64,000 bases of DNA from UBA2450 sp045226015 (GTDB lineage Bacteria > Bacillota_I > Bacilli_A > RFN20 > CAG-826), in the NCBI GenBank assembly GCA_045226015.1, contig JBGVBY010000008.1, positions 62,001-126,000 on the forward strand. The letters run 5' to 3'. The position numbers were made by a program, and so were the translations under genes. Numbering within the stretch: the first letter of the stretch is position 1; every line of letters begins with the position of its first letter. The notes under the pieces are model-generated. The model ran no database searches and was not told where the DNA came from. It saw only the letters and a list, made by a program, of their open reading frames with translations. Shown in pieces: positions 61,750 through 64,000 of this stretch.

Positions 61750-61778
61750 TTCACACATTTCTAACCATTATTTATAAT
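61750..61778 (+). promoter_or_regulatory. glgB promoter, leaderless type
   Basis: TTCACA (61750-61755), 17 bp spacer, TATAAT (61773-61778), then exactly 6 bp to the ATG at 61785. No ribosome binding site. The clearest example in the window of a promoter placed to start transcription at the initiation codon. Confidence 0.7.
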
Positions 61779-61784
61779 AATGTT

Positions 61785-63644
61785 ATGGCGTTTGGATTAC
61801 TTTATGATTATTTAATGGGCCAAAGTATTGATGCATTCAATTATTTTGGTGCCCACTTTGAGTCGAGGGATGACGTTAAAGGCGTAGTTTTTAGACTATA
61901 CGCCCCAATGGCTAGTGATGTCTCTATTATTGGAGATTTCAATGGCTGGAACGTCTACACTCACAAAATGAACAAAGTCGATGATTGTGGAGTATGGGAA
62001 CTCTTTGTTCCAGGACTTAACAATTATCAATCCTACAAATATCACTTCAAAAATGCGAAAGGAGCGTATGTAGATAAAATTGACCCATATGCGTTTTTTA
62101 GTGAAGTTGCTCCAGGAACTTGTTCGCGTTTATTCGACATTAATAACTTCATGTGGCATGATGATTCTTTCTTAAAAGAGAGAACCAGAAACTTTGACAA
62201 ACCAATGTCAATTTATGAAATGCACGCGGGAAGTTGGCTTAAAAACAATGAAGGCAGATTCTCTTCTTATGAAGAGTTAGCGGATCAACTCATTCCTTAT
62301 ATTCAAGGCATGGGTTACACTCACGTAGAATTTATGCCGATTATGATGCACCCATTCTTAGGAAGTTGGGGATATCAAGCAACAGGATTCTATTGTGTTG
62401 ATCCTAGATACGGCAACCCACATCAACTCATGTCTTTAATTGACCGCTTACATCAAGCGGGTATCGGAGTGATTATTGATTTTGCTCCTGTTCACTTTGC
62501 TAACGATGAATGGGCGTTAAAAGATTATGATGGCACTCACTTATTTGAATATTCTAATGAATATCGTGTTTCTCCTTGGGGAAGCTTACAATTCGATTTA
62601 GGAAAAGATCCTGTTAGATCCTTCTTAATGAGTGCGATTAACTTCTACGTTGATAAGTTCCACGCTGATGGAATAAGAATTGATGCGGTTAGCAACATCA
62701 TCTTCTATAATGGGGATAAACGTAACGGCACAAATGATGGAGCGATTGAATTCATCAAACGTTTAAATGGTAAAATGCATATCGCTCATGATTCAGTGAT
62801 GATGATCGCTGAAGATAGTAGTGATTATCCAGGAGTCACTAAAGATACATCCTGTGGCTTAGGTTTCGATTATAAATGGGACTTAGGTTGGATGAATGAT
62901 ACTTTAAAGTATTATGCTTTAGACCCTGTATATAAGAAATACGACCATAATAAACTCACATTCTCTATGGCCTATTTCTATAGTGATAATTTCTTGTTAC
63001 CTTTCTCTCATGATGAAGTAGTCCACGGCAAAGGTACATTATTAAATAAGATGTGGGGAGATTATTATCAAAAATTCGCTCTCCTTAGAAATCTTATTAC
63101 TTATCAATTTGCTCACCCAGGAAAGAAACTTAACTTCATGGGTAATGAATTCGGTTCATTCGACGAATGGAACGAAAATAAGTCATTACCATGGAATTTA
63201 AAGCAATATCCTGCTCATGACTCTATTAGTAGACTTTATCACGATTTAAACCTCATTTATCGCGCGCATAAAGCGATGTACTTTGAGGAACATAATCCTG
63301 CAGTATTTAAGTGGTTAATCGTTGATAATAGCACTGATAGTGTTTTCGCCTTTACTCGTAGAGTAGAAGGAGAAACTTTAATCTTTGTCTTTAATATGAC
63401 TCCTAACTTCTATAGTGGATTTGGTATCCCAGTAGAAAAAGAAGGACAATATGAAGAAATCTTTAACTCTGATAAAGACATTTATGGTGGAGATAACCAA
63501 TATAACGGAGCAACTTTAGGTAGCTACGCTGGATATATCACCATTAAACTTGCTTCTTTTGGAGCAATGATCTTTAAGTTAAAAGAAGAACCAAAGGTTG
63601 AGGAATCTGTTAAGGAAAAGAAAACAAGATCAACTAAAAAATAA
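61785..63644 (+). CDS. glgB: 1,4-alpha-glucan branching enzyme (GH13)
   Basis: 619 residues; adds alpha-1,6 branches to glycogen in the cytoplasm. An N-terminal CBM48 domain (FRLYAPMASDVSIIGDFNGW, about 30-120) precedes the barrel: YEMHAGSW, FMPIMMHPFLGSWGYQ, VIIDFAPVHF, ADGIRIDAVSNII (nucleophile Asp near 300), MMIAEDSSDYPGVT (acid/base Glu) and PFSHDEVVHGKGTL. The C-terminal beta domain ends in a Lys/Glu-rich tail. It starts at ATG 61785 without a ribosome binding site and is followed after 18 bp by glycogen phosphorylase. No glgA or glgC lies in the window; the branching enzyme may act on glucans built by MalQ or by genes further on. Confidence 0.96.
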   Translation: MAFGLLYDYLMGQSIDAFNYFGAHFESRDDVKGVVFRLYAPMASDVSIIGDFNGWNVYTHKMNKVDDCGVWELFVPGLNNYQSYKYHFKNAKGAYVDKIDPYAFFSEVAPGTCSRLFDINNFMWHDDSFLKERTRNFDKPMSIYEMHAGSWLKNNEGRFSSYEELADQLIPYIQGMGYTHVEFMPIMMHPFLGSWGYQATGFYCVDPRYGNPHQLMSLIDRLHQAGIGVIIDFAPVHFANDEWALKDYDGTHLFEYSNEYRVSPWGSLQFDLGKDPVRSFLMSAINFYVDKFHADGIRIDAVSNIIFYNGDKRNGTNDGAIEFIKRLNGKMHIAHDSVMMIAEDSSDYPGVTKDTSCGLGFDYKWDLGWMNDTLKYYALDPVYKKYDHNKLTFSMAYFYSDNFLLPFSHDEVVHGKGTLLNKMWGDYYQKFALLRNLITYQFAHPGKKLNFMGNEFGSFDEWNENKSLPWNLKQYPAHDSISRLYHDLNLIYRAHKAMYFEEHNPAVFKWLIVDNSTDSVFAFTRRVEGETLIFVFNMTPNFYSGFGIPVEKEGQYEEIFNSDKDIYGGDNQYNGATLGSYAGYITIKLASFGAMIFKLKEEPKVEESVKEKKTRSTKK

Positions 63645-63662
63645 TTAAGAGGTATTTATCTT

Positions 63663-64000
63663 ATGTTTGCATCAAAAAATGAATTTAAGAAAGAGTTCCA
63701 AGCTCGTTTACTTCAAAGATATGGAGTAAGTGTCCCTGAAAGCTGTCCTAATGAACAATACACAATCTTAGGAGAAATGATTAGAGACTACGCGAACGTT
63801 GACTGGAGCAAAACCCACTTAGAATCTACACAAGGAAAAAGAACACTCGTTTATTTTTCCATGGAATTCTTAATTGGACGTTTACTCAATAACAACATTC
63901 AAAATCTTGGAATTTATAAAGTTATTAAAGAAGGATTAGATGATTTAGGTATTGATATCAATACCTTGGAAAACGAAGAAAGCGACGCTGGACTTGGTAA
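63663..64000 (+). CDS. glgP: Glycogen/maltodextrin phosphorylase, 3' end outside window
   Basis: The first 112 codons of a glycogen phosphorylase (GT35), cut by the right edge. GAGG lies 10 bp before the ATG. The segment RTLVYFSMEFLIGRLLNNNI followed by NLGIYKVIKE is the family's N-terminal signature, and the sequence breaks off in ESDAGLG, just before the conserved NGGLGRLAACF region. It releases glucose-1-phosphate from alpha-1,4 glucans and works with MalQ and GlgB. The gene follows glgB by 18 bp, so the two are co-transcribed. Confidence 0.93.
   Translation, partial: MFASKNEFKKEFQARLLQRYGVSVPESCPNEQYTILGEMIRDYANVDWSKTHLESTQGKRTLVYFSMEFLIGRLLNNNIQNLGIYKVIKEGLDDLGIDINTLENEESDAGLG

Overview
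The window reads as a stretch of chromosome from an AT-rich Gram-positive bacterium of the Bacilli (Bacillota). The support is an NtdP-type DUF402 phosphatase, a pcrA-ligA-gatCAB cluster, a tsaE-tsaB-rimI-tsaD operon, a ThiT thiamine transporter under a TPP riboswitch, many short lipoproteins with a Ser/Ala-Cys lipobox, and a MalEFG-type sugar importer. TGA is used as a stop (for example inside the ATGA overlap at 15081-15084), so the code is standard and not the Mycoplasma code. The starch-centred surface repertoire would suit an uncultured gut lineage near the Mollicutes/RF39 or Erysipelotrichales branch, but that placement is inference. No cell-wall genes fall in the window, so wall status is open.

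Layout. (1) 1-6.7 kb: an envelope polysaccharide cluster with a lipoprotein cut by the left edge, a TupA-like ATP-grasp protein, a Wzx-type flippase and three glycosyltransferases. (2) 6.8-8.7 kb: uracil-DNA glycosylase, then riboswitch-controlled ThiT with an unusual C-terminal membrane extension. (3) 8.8-14.4 kb: a DUF3137-like membrane protein, NtdP, the t6A tRNA modification genes with RimI, and asparaginyl-tRNA synthetase. (4) 14.4-16.9 kb: unknown membrane proteins and a thioredoxin-like lipoprotein. (5) 16.9-25.4 kb: pcrA, ligA, gatCAB and galE. (6) 25.4-31.5 kb: tRNA-Arg(CCU), a DUF362 protein, a CrtI-like oxidoreductase, tRNA-Ala(GGC), two membrane acyltransferases, a lipoprotein and a sugar-phosphate transferase. 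(7) 32-64 kb: a starch and glycogen locus that fills half the window.

The starch locus is internally coherent. Outside the membrane sit a GH13 alpha-amylase lipoprotein, a type I pullulanase lipoprotein, several lipoproteins that appear to bind carbohydrate, and three large surface proteins with a shared C-terminal membrane anchor. A maltodextrin ABC importer follows, with a binding protein raised on Ig-like (Big_2) domains, two permeases, and an ATPase more than twice the usual length because of a coiled-coil extension. Inside the cell are 4-alpha-glucanotransferase, glycogen branching enzyme and the start of a glycogen phosphorylase. Two toxin-antitoxin modules lie within the locus. No dedicated starch regulator gene is visible.

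A recurring feature of expression is that genes heading a transcript have a -10 box only 6-7 bp from the start codon and no Shine-Dalgarno sequence, which suggests leaderless mRNAs. Genes inside operons mostly have ordinary ribosome binding sites or overlap the preceding gene. Starts below were moved where this pattern, or a good ribosome binding site, decides the matter. No CRISPR array, rRNA, prophage or insertion sequence was seen, and no stretch over 300 bases lacks a gene.
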